64,000 nucleotides of DNA from Nectonema munidae (lineage: Eukaryota > Nematomorpha > Nectonematoida > Nectonematidae). The DNA lies in contig JAUIRK010000509.1 in NCBI GenBank assembly GCA_030549495.1, positions 1,610,501-1,674,500 on the forward strand, given 5' to 3'. The position numbers and the translations under genes were made by a program. Positions 37,201-46,330 of this stretch are shown here, piece after piece. How positions within the stretch are numbered: the first letter of the stretch is position 1; every line of letters starts with the position of its first letter. The notes under the pieces were generated by a model. The model made no database searches. It worked only from the letters and a program-made list of their open reading frames with translations, and was not told where the DNA came from.

Positions 37201-39602
37201 CATTTTTCAAAGTTATTACGCATTTTGCAAAGCGAAGCTTTGAGTTTCCTTCACCTCGATGACCCTTTTATTGTATCTAAAATAGAGTAAAAAGTTGATG
37301 AATGAATTTTTAGGTGAAAAACAAGCCCACATTACCCTTTAATAGAGTCAAAAAATGATAGGATGGTTGAATGAAGAGTCAGTGTTTCATCCCTAAACAA
37401 GGTAATGACCAAGTTATTTTGTAAAGTCGATTTCCATAGTCTTAACGCATCAGCATTTGCTTGCAGTGTTGGATGACATAGAAGTAGGCTTATGAAAATC
37501 CACCGCTCTACCCTTTCAAATGAGATATACTGGCATTGTAACTGTAGAAAAAAAGATTATTAAAAAAAAGAAAGAAAAATGGTTTAAACAAACTTTGTCT
37601 ACAATATTTCGTTCAGGAAAGTTAGCTCTTTAAGAGTATTTAATAGTTAACACAAGCTAGGGAAATTTTATTAGCAAGGTAAACTTATGATGATATTACA
37701 GTAAGAAAATGAGGTATTCGTAAGTTAATTCCTAGGCGGCTTGTTTGGATAGTTAGTTAGATGATTAAGGTGAGGTTATGTTAATTGAGGGTTATTAAAT
37801 TTAACTAGTCTAGATACTGTAGAGTTGCCCATAAAGTGATAAAATTAAATAGACCAGTCTTCTATGATGCTTTTATTTTTCACAAAACTATTAAAAAACA
37901 CACAATTCTTCCAATTGAAATGGCTTTTGAAGAGTGTCTTATTTTTCAAAATATTGGTTGGAGCTTTACTTATTTGAAAATTATATTGTGAATTCACTTA
38001 GAACTGAAAAATACATGAAAATTTGGATAAAAAAGTTGATGAATAATGAAAGCTAAATTTCTTCTTGATTACAAGAAAATCTTTGTAAAAATATTCATTA
38101 AAGACAGAAGAATTTAATATCTAGGATGAAAAATTTATCTAATTTTAAAGAATATAATAAGGAAACAATTAGCAAATATTCAGAATTTCTTTCTTTTTGA
38201 TTAAAATTTTGCTTGTGATTTATATCGTAGGCGAATTACTAGTAATTTTGAAATTGAAGAAAATTGAGAGTTAGAAGTAGGATATTCTGAAACAATAAAA
38301 AACAAGATCTGAAAATAAAAGTAGACGAAAAGAAATAGTGAAAATACATTGAATGTTGTGATTTTGAAAACAAAATTTTTAAATTTGTGAAGCTACATCT
38401 TGAAGAGAAGCGTTCAATAAAAGCATCAAGTTCTGAAAGCGAAAGAGCTTTTTCTTGTTCAGCTATTTCAAATCTTCGTCCAAATATGTCTGAAGGAACA
38501 TTAAATGCTTTGTGCTTTCTAAGGAGCCAAAGTGTTATTTTCAAAATAAAAATGAGAAATGACTGAAACATATAAAGAAGGAAAAAATTAAGTTTTCCAT
38601 AGTTCATGCTAAAGGATTAATTTATTTAAGAACTTGAAAAATTAAAGCCAAGAATATATTTATAAAAGTTAAGAACACTACGCAACTCACGCACATCTAT
38701 AACCCACTTCAACCCAGAAAAACAATCAAGTCATTTTGAACTGATGATGGGGGATACGTCAAATTTGTGCTAATGATCCTCTTTTGTAATTTGGCTTATT
38801 TTTTCACCGTGGAGGATAGATAGAAAAATATTTCATTATTTAAGTACCCATTTAAATTTTATCAGTTGATTCCATTCATACCATTTTTAGAGATGAAACC
38901 TTAATTAAAATGAAATAATTATTGTGAAACACAACATTAACATTCTAATATTATACGAAGGGATAAAGCACTATAACAAAGTATTGTAGATAAAAATTGT
39001 GCGACCAATATAAGATCATGTACCGCTTCTGAATGTGATGGAGTTGTTAGATCCTTCGCATTTGCTAGCAAACTCAGGGATAGATTATTTTTGCAAAGAT
39101 CGTCACAATTCATATTTCTCTTTATGTAAATATCCTTAAGGGAGAGTACGGCTTTAAATAATACAGTAGTATGAGGAACAAAGTCCTGGCATAATTTCTT
39201 GAGCGGCGCTTCATAATCAACTAATACTTGGCCCAGTCTTGGAAAAATGGGATCAATATGCCCATTGATGCATTCATGCGCCAAATTATAGAGAGAAAGG
39301 ATAGCTTTTTTATCCACTATCGTTGACAACAACATCATGAGAGACACGTAGTCAGCCACAAGCTCCAGATATAAATATGTTAAATCGTAGTTTATTGCCT
39401 TTAAATAAAATAAAGAATATACCGCTTAAATATAAATGGCAAATATGCTTACAATGTTCAAGTCTATTTGTAGCGTGTCCAAGATGGTTAATAGTTCAAT
39501 AATGTTATCTCTTAGATCAAGAACATCAATAAAGGTGAAATAATAAGGAGAAAGAGACTTTAGTATTTCTTGTTTGATACTCGTTATTGAAGAAAACGAA
39601 GC
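18537..39602 (-). CDS. NCKAP1: NCKAP1 / Hem (WAVE regulatory complex subunit), 25 coding exons resolved
   Basis: NCKAP1 (Hem or Kette in flies, GEX-3 in nematodes) forms a large helical dimer with CYFIP/Sra-1 inside the five-subunit WAVE regulatory complex at the plasma membrane. There it holds WAVE inactive until Rac signals Arp2/3-driven actin branching. Twenty-five consecutive exons match this protein from about residue 80 to its C-terminus. Their sizes total 3219 bp, and every junction is GT-AG with a continuous frame; the splice phases fit without adjustment. The human protein is about 1128 aa; 1072 codons here plus the missing start gives a normal length. The first roughly 80 codons were not found. 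A 44-nt candidate exon (39680-39723, right splice sites and phase) is too short and dissimilar to claim. No broken codon was found, so the gene is probably functional. Exon coordinates are in the following entries. Confidence 0.95.
19930..21180 (+). mobile_element. Broken gene of an uncharacterised invertebrate repeat family
   Basis: Plus-strand frames carry a distinctive series: 'LFCYVCDSFTTKAQQRAI', 'GDQDESWAQHIVC', 'MPLAIPMLWREPKDHFMDCY', 'FAKYFGFLCLLDSQSGKHEH', 'PLHIKLGLMK', 'ELKAWESLKWLCENFLGNK' and 'GAVSDEQEERFHQDIASME'. I recognise this order from many near-identical predicted proteins in arthropods and other invertebrates, where it occurs in high copy number. I do not know an accepted name or enzymatic class. 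The N-terminal Cys-x2-Cys and later Cys pairs look like a zinc-binding domain. It is broken in several places. It lies in the 2627-bp intron of NCKAP1, antisense to that gene. No terminal repeats were found. Confidence 0.75.
21907..23480 (-). CDS. NCKAP1: NCKAP1 exons 18-22 of those found
   Basis: Exons: 23387-23480, 23248-23330, 23107-23187, 22086-22167, 21907-22020; introns of 56, 60, 939 and 65 bp. They encode 'PNQVILTSIKRNMDDANKV', 'KVIAIGIALSFNQLCLQAL', 'VLSESVPFLLGSASAFL', 'ALNQLSLGFGFEVDVNPIL' and 'DDEYECYALLMILIALSFS'. Human equivalents are 'RMTIIGVILSFRSLAQEAL', 'VLSYHIPFLVSSIEDFK', 'VYELSSAAGLPCEIDPALV' and 'EEEYKIACLLMVFVAVSLP'. The loop between the third and fourth of these exons is shorter than in vertebrates by several residues. 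Confidence 0.94.
24286..25073 (-). CDS. NCKAP1: NCKAP1 exons 14-17 of those found
   Basis: Exons: 24955-25073, 24789-24891, 24440-24567, 24286-24383; introns of 63, 221 and 56 bp. They encode 'RLEIARPSEVLCRIQSLSD', 'STLLQQTQSIDQFGEKTLT', 'WYIEVFLQKIITDFQIYSN' with 'DEYSDIV', and 'ELRSLAQLIGSNGMRSISQ'. Human equivalents are 'TQEIAKPSELLTSVRAYMT', 'NVLLQQTQHLDSHGEPTIT', 'NWYLETLLRQV', 'AEEYSDISEMRSLSELLGP'. The Trp codon of 'KWY' is split by the 221-bp intron. The upstream intron (25074-27087) shows no gene. Confidence 0.95.
25074..27087. other. NCKAP1 intron without recognised element
   Basis: 2014-bp intron. A Ser-rich short frame on the plus strand near 25659 ('MSSIDSSSVSHGESLDSESY') resembles the acidic or Ser-rich starts of transposases but stops after 30 codons. 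Nothing else stands out. Confidence 0.4.
27088..28002 (-). CDS. NCKAP1: NCKAP1 exons 9-13 of those found
   Basis: Exons: 27860-28002, 27686-27818, 27520-27639, 27279-27460, 27088-27219; introns of 41, 46, 59 and 59 bp. Signature peptides are 'SIVFHTKMVDSLEEMISDA', 'MKFSIVYPVLCSHFLHCHH', 'ELCPEE', 'GEKSLSLANMFLEEIANEI', 'NKPGTESYRKTREVL' and 'YDHTFAPKEFLVQILEHYF', against human 'TIIFHTKMVDSLVEMLVET', 'YSIAFPLLCTHFMSCTHEL', 'GDRSLSLCNMFLDEMA' and 'EKPGVESMRKNRLVV'. The 41-bp intron (27819-27859) was placed by frame. An alternative AG 14 bases further downstream would break the frame. The Ser/Lys-rich loop before 'NKPGTES' matches the variable basic loop of the family. Confidence 0.95.
28375..28545. 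mobile_element. MITE with GGGTC termini, copy 1
   Basis: The left end is GGGTCACACAGAAATGACGTCA. The right end, inverted, is AAGGGGTCGTTGCAAATCACGAC. The core is G-rich with 'gggaggaggggtcgggtcaaaaatttgac' and an inverted 'gtcaaaa...caggggtcaaaa'. Terminal halves of the same family occur at 46185-46330 and 54388-54510. It lies in the 3081-bp NCKAP1 intron. Superfamily uncertain; it carries no coding capacity. Confidence 0.6.
28614..28687. mobile_element. Short Tigger/mariner-type MITE
   Basis: The left end AGTGAAACTCTCTTTTTACGAA and the inverted right end ACAGTAAAACCTTGGTATAACAAAG share the CAGT(G/A)AAACC start and the 'TATAACAAA' pattern of TcMar-Tigger termini. TA lies outside each end, as expected for a TA target. 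About 74 bp with no internal gene. Confidence 0.55.
28880..29650 (-). mobile_element. piggyBac transposase relic in NCKAP1 intron
   Basis: The minus strand encodes, in order, 'IWDELKRNLLLHFDPSETLT', 'VDEQLLGYRVTFGK' (29500-29626), 'IFWVCGGMTGYALDGVVYTG', 'CFSKDVMIELVEPFFNTG' and 'RDIVTDHLFTSH' (29290-29480). These are the two central DDE blocks of piggyBac (the 'TVDEQL' Asp and the 'VTDNFFTS' Asp). Weaker matches to the 'LVSYVPKKNK' stretch and a Cys-rich tail run down to about 28900. Two overlapping frames show one frame change between the first two blocks, and stops follow further on. Neither terminus was found. Confidence 0.85.
29930..30782 (-). mobile_element. hAT transposase relic (ZBED5-like), with terminal end
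   Basis: On the minus strand 'LVDKILFCETPSSITTREI', 'LKCVQT...DASLAIPCCGSSFQ' and 'GTHFVIHPQALRMKTIPYE' followed by 'KIVLNKIIKTVYFINAN' match the central catalytic region of ZBED5/GTF2IRD2-type hAT transposases ('VCTDGAPAMLGCRSGFQ', 'THCFLHRQALASKTLP', 'VVKTVNFI'). The first Asp of the DDE set is kept in 'TDAS'. Upstream on this strand the end is CTAGTGGTTCTCAAACTGGA at about 30763-30782, resembling the CAGTGGTTCTCAAAC terminus of such elements. The frame is broken between the two open stretches. It adjoins the piggyBac relic in the same intron and orientation. Confidence 0.82.
31084..31602 (-). CDS. NCKAP1: NCKAP1 exons 6-8 of those found
   Basis: Exons: 31434-31602, 31284-31375, 31084-31224, separated by introns of 58 and 59 bp. 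They encode 'FFITLTLARDEVLWFIRH' and 'RYLSELLFYIEELR', then 'EKYYIRYLCSYDAIELCH', then 'NEEESVMITSFCDFLSSLN' and 'DFKGFRMDWIRLQ'. The human counterparts are 'MALSFARDEIIWLLRH', 'HIAELIFYMEELR', 'QRYYVQYLSGFDAVVLNE' and 'VFDFRGMRLDWFRLQ'. A long intron of 3689 bp lies upstream and one of 3081 bp downstream; the latter holds most of the transposon insertions in the gene. Confidence 0.95.
31603..35291. other. Largest NCKAP1 intron, no recognised element
   Basis: 3689 bp of AT-rich DNA. A local GC-richer pocket at 34978-35160 ('ggcgccaggtccgtccaagg', then 'catcaactcccctcc') and a plus-strand open frame near 32790-32960 of no recognised family are the only standouts. Likely old, unrecognisable repeat. 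Confidence 0.4.
35292..39602 (-). CDS. NCKAP1: NCKAP1 exons 1-5 of those found (N-terminal third)
   Basis: Exons: 39453-39602, 39024-39398, 37336-37541, 37220-37276, 35292-35388. They encode 'EILKSLSPYYFTFIDVLDL', 'AHECINGHIDPIFPRLGQ', 'VDYEAPLKKLCQDFVPH', 'RWIFISLLLCHPTLQANAD', 'YNKRVIEVKETQ' and 'REKRKYLRSLLSEYSLVFS' with 'DEPGILAPQ'. These line up with the human protein's 'EILKNLALYYFTFVDVMEF', 'YPRLGQMIVDYENPLKK', 'KWIIFGFILCHGILNTDAT', 'YNKRINDIRECKE' and 'RERRKFLRSALKELATVLS' in order and spacing. Introns are 54, 1482, 59 and 1831 bp. The 57-bp fourth exon begins in phase 2 and ends in phase 2. The 1831-bp intron contains a SINE. Confidence 0.93.
35874..36016 (+). repeat. tRNA-derived SINE, copy 2
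   Basis: It matches copy 1 (13374-13525) along its length: 'ggggcgtgagtagggatgg', A-box region 'tggttagatgctgg', B box 'gggttcgatccc', then 'caccaagcctgctttcc', 'cgcaattgtgccttctcgat' and 'gaaaacacc...tatggtacc'. The B box is closer to consensus than in copy 1. It lies in the 1831-bp NCKAP1 intron, opposite to the gene. Confidence 0.72.
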
Positions 39603-40560
39603 CTTGAAAATAACAAAAATATATTCATATTAGAATCATTTATTAGATTGTAAAATATTGTAGGAAAGACTTAATGTACCGCTTTATATACAAAATAAAT
39701 AAACCAGCTGTTAGACTTCATATCTAAATGCAAAATTATGAAAATTGAGAAAACCCATTTTATGTAGAATAATAAAATCTTGAACATCAACAAAGATAAA
39801 TGGATGAAAAATATATGAAAATTTCGAATAAACACAATAAAATATCAATTTTAGAAAAATATTTGGCTCATGGAAGAGATATTATGATGCCAATGATAAT
39901 GAACAGTAAGCTCCATTCCTTGTACTAACAGATAGCATTTGTACATATAAAAATAAGAGCGGTTATATAAGATCAGCTCTACTCTTTTGAATGAAAATGA
40001 TGTAATGTCGTATATAATTGCATTGCTCATTGCATAAAATAAACTAGAAGTATTATTTCAGTAAAACTTTATAGTACAGTAACATCATAGAAATTAATAA
40101 AACTTTTTAATTAATAAAAATAAAAAGAAAATTGATAAGGGGTGTAAAATTTCTAGCTCTGAATATCTTCCACCCCAAAGGCCCGGCTACGTAGACGATC
40201 ATTTTATTTAAAATGATCTAAATGAATTTTAAAATTTTAAATGATTTAAAATAAAAGAAAGAACTAAGAGAAGGAAATATCCTTTATTAGTTTTATTTAT
40301 TTATCATTTTTCAAAGATTGGAGTGGATAATGTGTAAGGCAGCGGAGGAGCAAAAAACAACCAAATGAACAGATCAAAATACCTAGATGAGCAAAAAAAG
40401 GTTCATCTTTGCTTCTGTTTTACATCATTTTTAAGGAAGAAAGCTACTGTTTCTAGAAAGGATATTGTTCAAGATGTAAGAGAAGGCAATGAGCGTTCAA
40501 AAGAAAGAGTTTGAGATGTTATTGAGTTGACATAAGTAGCACATAGTATAAAAAATAAAA
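39603..40560. other. Upstream intron of NCKAP1, initial exon not found
   Basis: The region must hold or precede the exon(s) for the first roughly 80 residues, but no match to the conserved 'NDRGVGMLTRLYNIKKA' stretch was seen on the minus strand. A GC-richer scrap at 40175-40200 ('aaaggcccggctacgtagac') resembles the end of an hAT-type repeat. Confidence 0.4.
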
Positions 40561-40945
40561 CAAAGAGACTATAAAGAATCAATGTAATTCCTAGGTAATT
40601 GCAATTTCTTCCCAAAGTTGCGATACCGTTGCCTTAGATAGAGACATATATTTACATTTACTAAAGTCAAGATTAAGTAAATAGAATGAGCAGTATACAT
40701 TAAATTTCAGCAAGCATTGGTTTCTACTATAGGTATGAATATTCAAAGAAAATGGGAATGTCATCAGCAAAGAGCGTGGGTTCGCCGAAATTTGGAAGAA
40801 CGTTTATTATATCATTTATATAAACAATAAATAAAAATGGACCTATTATTAAGTCTTGAGGTACACCTATTTTCAGGCGCGTAAATCCGTTGGCGTGAAA
40901 GAAAATTAGCACTCCATTTGCTTCAGCAATATTTTTCAATTTTTC
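40560..40945 (-). mobile_element. LINE reverse transcriptase scrap
   Basis: The 70-codon minus frame reads 'RLKIGVPQDLIIGPFLFIVY', then 'INDIINVLP' and 'PTLFADDIPIFFE'. These are the classic 'GVPQGSILGPLLF...INDL...FADD' blocks of Jockey/CR1-type RT, with one Gly changed to Asp. Downstream, 'NLDFSKCKYMSLSK' continues the RT in another frame. It lies in the upstream flank or first intron of NCKAP1, in the gene's orientation. Confidence 0.8.
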
Positions 40946-40999
40946 TCCCTATCAAATGCTTTGACTATTCTTCTAATTTACTTAAAATATTCAATCTTA

Positions 41000-43082
41000 G
41001 CGTAATTTGGCCGTCGTTTGGACCCGAAGTTTTTTTGCCTTCAATTTATTTCAATTTCACTTCCAGTTAAGTTCGCAATATTACAAAATTGAAATGTCGA
41101 GTGAGATAAAAATATCACAATTAATTCGAAAAGTAAAAAATACATTCGCTTTGGAATCAATGATCGGAAATTTGCGCAGAAGAATCTTCAAAACAGGCTC
41201 AATATTTTTGTCACTAAGAACTGGAGGCCTTAATTTGGCGTCTAAGCAGGACTAAAATAGGTATAAAAATAATATAGAATGTGTATAAAATAAGGCCAAA
41301 AAAACCTTTTTTGTATTATAAAGTCTTGTGAGCATCCCCTTTGATCTGTCACTGAGAATTAGAAGCTTTTCGCTTATTTTTTGCTGAGTCAGTGGTGTTT
41401 TGCGAATCATTACGAACTAAAATAAAAAACATACAATAAAGCCTGGGAATTTTGAACAACTTTTGGCAAACAATAAAAGTGTTCCTTATTTAGAGGTATT
41501 CACTACAAAGAGTTTGCATTAATTTACAAAAATATATTCAGACGCTGAAGGTATTATTCAGTTTAGAGGTTTTCACTAATCGAGATTTTGAAATATGCCG
41601 CAATTCACATATCTTTAAAAAATGATAGGTGAATCATGAATAAATATGGGTATAAGCTGGCAAAAGGCATAATAAAATATTCAAAAGATGTATATTATGA
41701 TGAATAGATATCAATACCTGTGAATACTAAAAAACAATGATTTGACAAATGCATATCTAAAAAGTACTTATATCGAACATATGGCGGTGCGTACTTATAA
41801 AAAAAGACACGTTTAACAAAGCATTCGTGTAAAATAAAAGAAAGATCTAAGAGAAGAGAAGAGACGTTATAGTATAAACACAGCTCATTCTGACGTTATT
41901 TTCCATGGGACCAATACTCATAGCATGGCACTGATAAATTCTTAAAAACTAAAAGTTGAGCGAGGAGGAAACACTGTGAGAGAAAGGACGAAGGCATTTC
42001 GTAAAAGAAATGCCATTTTAACAAAACTTTGGTTTTGGGTAATTAGAGTTGAAGTAGACTTGAAGTAGCAATGCTTTCTTTCATTATGATAGGTTTTCCG
42101 AAATAAATATGCATGCCCATTTACTATTAAAACATCTCTTTTTGTCGATTTGGATATTGTAAACAATTTAAATTAAAAAAACTAGAAAAAAAAACCAAAT
42201 TATAAGAAAAAAGACAAACTTTTAAAAAGTAATATAGTTGAAAAGTAATATAATGACGTTTCACATAAGACACACGTTGGACTTATAAATGAAATATTAT
42301 ACTTATTTTAAAAATATGTAAAAATACAACTATCTAATATCGTAAAAATATGGTAAACAGATAACTTTATCGATGATAAACGAATAAATTAATCAAGATG
42401 TGATCTTTCGCGTCTTCAAGGCTTCTTCAGACAGGTAGCGAGAGAGAGAAAGTATATAAGTAAAAAATATCCTCTTACTCAGATACATCTTACTTATATA
42501 ACTTTTCTATACCTTTTCTTACCTAAACTTGTTCACTCCATTTCCCTATAACTTTTTGATGGCTTGTCAGCACCACTTTGTTTATATCGTAAAAATATGT
42601 TTTGTATATCTTACAAAAGCACACACACACGCGCATACAGATACAGTTTTTCAAAACTGGAGATAAGCAATGCATGCATATGACTTATTTAACCCTTTCA
42701 GGCATCGATTTTCAAAAATTAATCGTCTGTTTTCTTTTTCAATGAGTTTTTGTTTTTTATTGTACACTATTAGTATAGACCATTTTTTTAATCCATTATA
42801 TATTTTAAAAGTAAGATGCATATTTGCGGGAAGATAATGATGAAGTTATGGAAATAAAATGAAGTTTGATATCAACTGCCTTGTTAATGTGTCAAACGAA
42901 TTTATTGATGAAATTATGGTTTAACTTTATATATATATAAAAGTTTTTTTATATATATTAGTTTAAAAGTTTTTTGAAAAAGTGTTTACGGTGCAAGCAT
43001 AATGCCGGATAATAATGATGAAGTGTTTATTAGAGAAATATTCTTTTATAATAAATTTTATACAAAAATGATCACGCTGGTT
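41000..43082. other. AT-rich stretch, no recognised gene
   Basis: It contains an 82-codon plus frame (41007-41255) with no recognised motif and a CA-rich patch near 42618. At 42689 there is a possible isolated TTAACCCTTTCAGGCATCG terminus of another TTAA family; no partner end was found. Confidence 0.35.
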
Positions 43083-44163
43083 TTAACCCTATTAGTGATG
43101 GCCTAAATTTCTACGCTAAAGTGCTAGAGGGCATAAAGTTCACCCTCTTTTTCTCAGATATTAATAAGTTTTTCGATTTGGTATAAAAAGAGATATTATT
43201 TTTGAAATTTTGAGAATATTTTTGGAGAGCGTTTTTAGCTTGCATTATTGATTTGGTATAAATATATATTTCATATAAAATTTGAGATATTTTTGAAGAT
43301 AGTTTTCAGACGTAAACCTAATCTTTTGTGGTTCCCAAACCTTTTCTGTTCGTTACGGACTTTTCATACATGATCCTTGTCAATGGCCCCCACAACAATC
43401 ATAGCCGGTGAATACCGTGACTGTCTACTAGTATCCAACAATTATAACCATAATATTAATTAAAAAGGGCATTTTGCTAAAAGGTGTTTAAAGAATAAGC
43501 AAAAAAAAAGAAGCAAACATTGAAAATCCACTGGATGGAAAAAGTTTATTAATCCAACGCTATATGTGATTTAATCTTTTAATCTTACAAATTTGATAAC
43601 ATTTTAACAATTAAGTGCTATAGTTGGGAGACAATTCTACTCAGTGTGAACGGTGATGTTTCAGATTATCGACAAGCTTCTTGATTCTTGATTTTGTTTC
43701 ACTTAAAACACAACATAGATCATGCATAGGCTTTATTTATGCATAGCCTCAGATTATGACCCCTTAAATTTGGCTTTATGGCGCCCAGGAAGCCAGGCCC
43801 ACAGTTTGGGAACCAATGTTCTAAATAGTAGCCATAAGTATTGAAAAAATTAAATATATAAAGTCTGATGCGCTCAAAACTATATATAATTATAAATTTT
43901 GAGAGGAGAATATAAGATGGACCATAGGTTATAATTATAAAGTTAACAACAGATAATGTCAAAATTTTGTTAGAAAATTTTAATCTTTGATTGACAATTT
44001 CTGGCATGAGAGGGTCATTCAGCTACCATTAAAATGATACCAATAGATGCAGCTAGCAATTTTATGAAAAGTCACGGATATAATTCGGCCAATTTTGAAT
44101 AATTAATTTTTAAGTGAACACTACTCCTTCCCTCCCGCATACCACTAGCACTGATAGAGTTAA
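43083..44163. mobile_element. TTAA-flanked element, second copy, with nested hAT-type element
   Basis: Left TTAACCCTATTAGTGATGG (43083) and right CACTAGCACTGATAGAGTTAA (ending 44163) are inverted repeats of the same ends as 6931-10126, with TTAA intact on both sides. The right 300 bp is the inverse of the subterminal region near 6960-7270 ('ggccgaattatatccgtgac', 'gacaatttctggcatg'). The long satellite arrays are nearly absent: only part of one unit remains near 43170-43320. At 1081 bp it is a deletion derivative. Confidence 0.8.
43326..43816. mobile_element. hAT-type non-autonomous element nested in the TTAA copy
   Basis: The left end TGTGGTTCCCAAACCTTTTC and inverted right end CATTGGTTCCCAAACTGTGG form the 'TGGTTCCCAAAC' inverted repeat seen in many hAT elements. 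About 490 bp with no transposase. The interior includes 'gttcgttacggacttttca' and, on the other side, 'ggcgcccaggaagccaggcc'. An 8-bp target duplication was not clear. Confidence 0.65.
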
Positions 44164-44842
44164 TAAAAATCCCATAAAAAGAATTTAGAATAAAAAAGTA
44201 AAAAATAAATAGCAATACTTTAAAAAAATTTTCAGTGATTAATAAAAAAAAGAGCTATTCACTATTATTATTCAACATTATTCATTAAAGAGTTGGAGTA
44301 AAATACAATTTTAAAAAAAATTTAAAAAAATAAAGTTTTTTAGTTTATATTTTGTAGGTTGTTTGATGCGTCTCGCATACATAAGCCACCTATGCTGGTT
44401 TACACCTTAGTTTCTAAGCTATCTAATTGATTACTTCATCCATCAATTTACGGTTAGATAAAATTGGAAAGATTTAAAAATGCAGATTTAGTGAATAAGA
44501 AATCGTATTCTCATATATTCAAAAATTATGTTAATAGAATTAGTCAATCTTTATTTTTAAAAATTAAAAATCAAAAAACAAATAAAGATTCTTTATTAAA
44601 AAGAAACTCCTCAATGGATGTTAGGGTCTACCTCTCAGCATACCAGTTAGGGTCAGGGGTTCGTTCGATCACCAAGTCTCCCAACTCTTAACCAATATCA
44701 TCCCATCATAGGTTTAAACTGTCGAAAGTTTAAACGACGGGTGGAGTTTAATTCCATAGAATGCAGAAGCGAAGTCGAATTTTACCGCAAATTTGTACTT
44801 TTCTTCAATCTGCGCGAATTTGAATTGTGCTGATAATTTACA

Positions 44843-45465
44843 TTATTGCCGCTTGAATAGCTTCTTTGTGAATGCTGAATTCGGCACAAATCTAACTCTG
44901 TCTCTACTTTTTGCTCCATTTTTAAGTAATTCTGGGACAATTCTTTCCTCGATGCATACCCTCCGTTGCTTTTGAAGTTTCTTAAACCTTGAGAAGGATC
45001 CAAAAGGAAGTGAGGATATAACGGCTGGAGCAAACCCGTATTCTAGAATCTTTTTTGTTTTCGAAATTTGTAAATTATCTGGTGTGATCCATTTCTCATG
45101 AGAGCAGCAAAAGTGAGTATCTTCATTGAACATTGATAGCTTGGGCACGTTCTCCATAAACTTTCTAGCGACTTCCTGAATGGAGAAGTTGGTCGGGGTT
45201 CGATTTCTTCTATGGGAATATCGTCATCCATCTTGTCTTCTTCGTCACTAGAACCATTTTCAGAGTCGTCTTTTGCAGGTTGCAGTTCGTTGACTGGATC
45301 ACTTTCTAGTTCAGCAAAGAGCACAGATGAAAAGATGATTCTCCAGGTTCTTGGCGTAAAGTACTTTTTGCTTAGAAGATACTGTAATTGCCCTTGCATT
45401 TTTAAGCCTAATTCGGGAGTATCCGGATGGCTTTTCACTAAGTCCACAAAATATTTGGGCCTCAA
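44843..45465 (-). CDS. Unrecognised reading frames (two overlapping)
   Basis: A frame at 45043-45465 encodes 140 residues including 'RPKYFVDLVKSHPDTPELGL' and an acidic stretch ('SSDEEDKMDDDIPIEEIEP'). An overlapping frame at 44843-45157 encodes a Lys/Arg-rich 104 residues ('KKLQKQRRVCIEERIVPEL'). Codon use is less AT-biased than the surroundings, so they look like true coding DNA. I do not recognise either. They could be parts of one protein of a mobile element or a host gene exon; the present sequence cannot decide. Confidence 0.4.
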
Positions 45466-45829
45466 TGAAGCTCTTCTTCTTCTTCGTGACCTATGTTCAC
45501 CTTTCTTACTATATTTCCTAAGATCCTTGAATTTTTGTTTGGCAATTTAGGGAAGGCTATCTTGTTGCAGAGCTTCATCTACCATCTCTGTAGTTGGCCA
45601 ATTATTTGGAGAAATCATCTCCTCATACCGCTCCTCTTAGTCTTCCTCAGTGGACAATGAGGAAATACTTTTCATCGGAACAATAGATAGGGAATGGTTG
45701 GCTTTCCATAAGGAAAGATGCCACTGGATCCTCAAGTGAAGGAGATTTCTCTCTCTCCACTTGAGTGTCGGACAGGTTCGTTATGTACGACAACGCATGT
45801 AAGAATCTGATTGAAGTTTTCAGATATTT

Positions 45830-46190
45830 CCATGAATATTAATTCCAAAAATGAAACAAGTATCTTGAATTTTATATAAAAACAGATATTTTATTTAAAT
45901 TTCAAAAATACATTAGACGTAAACAGAAAATTTAAAACTGACAGTTATTTTTAAACCTCTAAATGCGAAAAGTCCAGAAATGGAACCAACATGATAGATT
46001 TGGTATTAAATATCTTTCATCTAAAATTTGAATAAATATTTTTAGAGAGAAAATTTTAGAAGTAAACCGCAAATTTGATCGACACTTATAGGTATTTTCA
46101 CATCATAAATGCAAAACTGAGTCCATAAATATAATTAGCATGATTTATTTGGTATAAAAATATATATTTCATATAAAATTTTTGATAAGG
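45830..46190 (-). repeat. Satellite units of the TTAA family, inverted fragment
   Basis: Two to three units, in reverse orientation: 'gtccagaaatggaaccaacatgatagatttggtat' near 45971 and 'gtccataaatataattagcatgatttatttggtat' near 46121, with 'gtaaaccgcaaatttgatcgacac' between. The block is followed at once by the GGGTC MITE end at 46190. Confidence 0.7.
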
Positions 46191-46330
46191 GGTCGTTCAC
46201 AATTGACTTCAACCAATTTTTGTCAAATTTTGCCCCCTCCCCCCCCTATTGTCAACCAATGTCAACTTTAGTTTATCCCCCCCCCCCCTTTCCCACTTTT
46301 AGTTGACATAAACTTTTAAGAAAAAATAGA
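46185..46330. mobile_element. GGGTC-type MITE, partial copy
   Basis: AAGGGGTCGTTCACAATTGACTTCAA at the left matches the right terminus (inverted) of the copy at 28375-28545. The C-runs that follow ('ccccctcccccccct', 'atcccccccccccc') separate GTCAAC-type palindromes. No clear second end. Confidence 0.5.

Noticed and set aside
38239-38607. 122-codon minus frame inside a NCKAP1 intron
   Set aside because: It lies between two verified exons, is not in their frame or homology, and has no recognised motif ('FIERFSSRCSF'); it is probably chance or an old repeat.
39680-39723. Possible additional upstream NCKAP1 exon
   Set aside because: Splice sites and phase fit, but 14 residues with weak similarity are not enough in AT-rich DNA.
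42689-42720. Isolated TTAACCCTTTCAGGCATCG resembling another TTAA element end
   Set aside because: No inverted partner with TTAA was found within several kb.
44640-44670. B-box-like 'caggggttcgttcgatcac' near 44650
   Set aside because: No A box at the right spacing, no cloverleaf and no match to the SINE tail.
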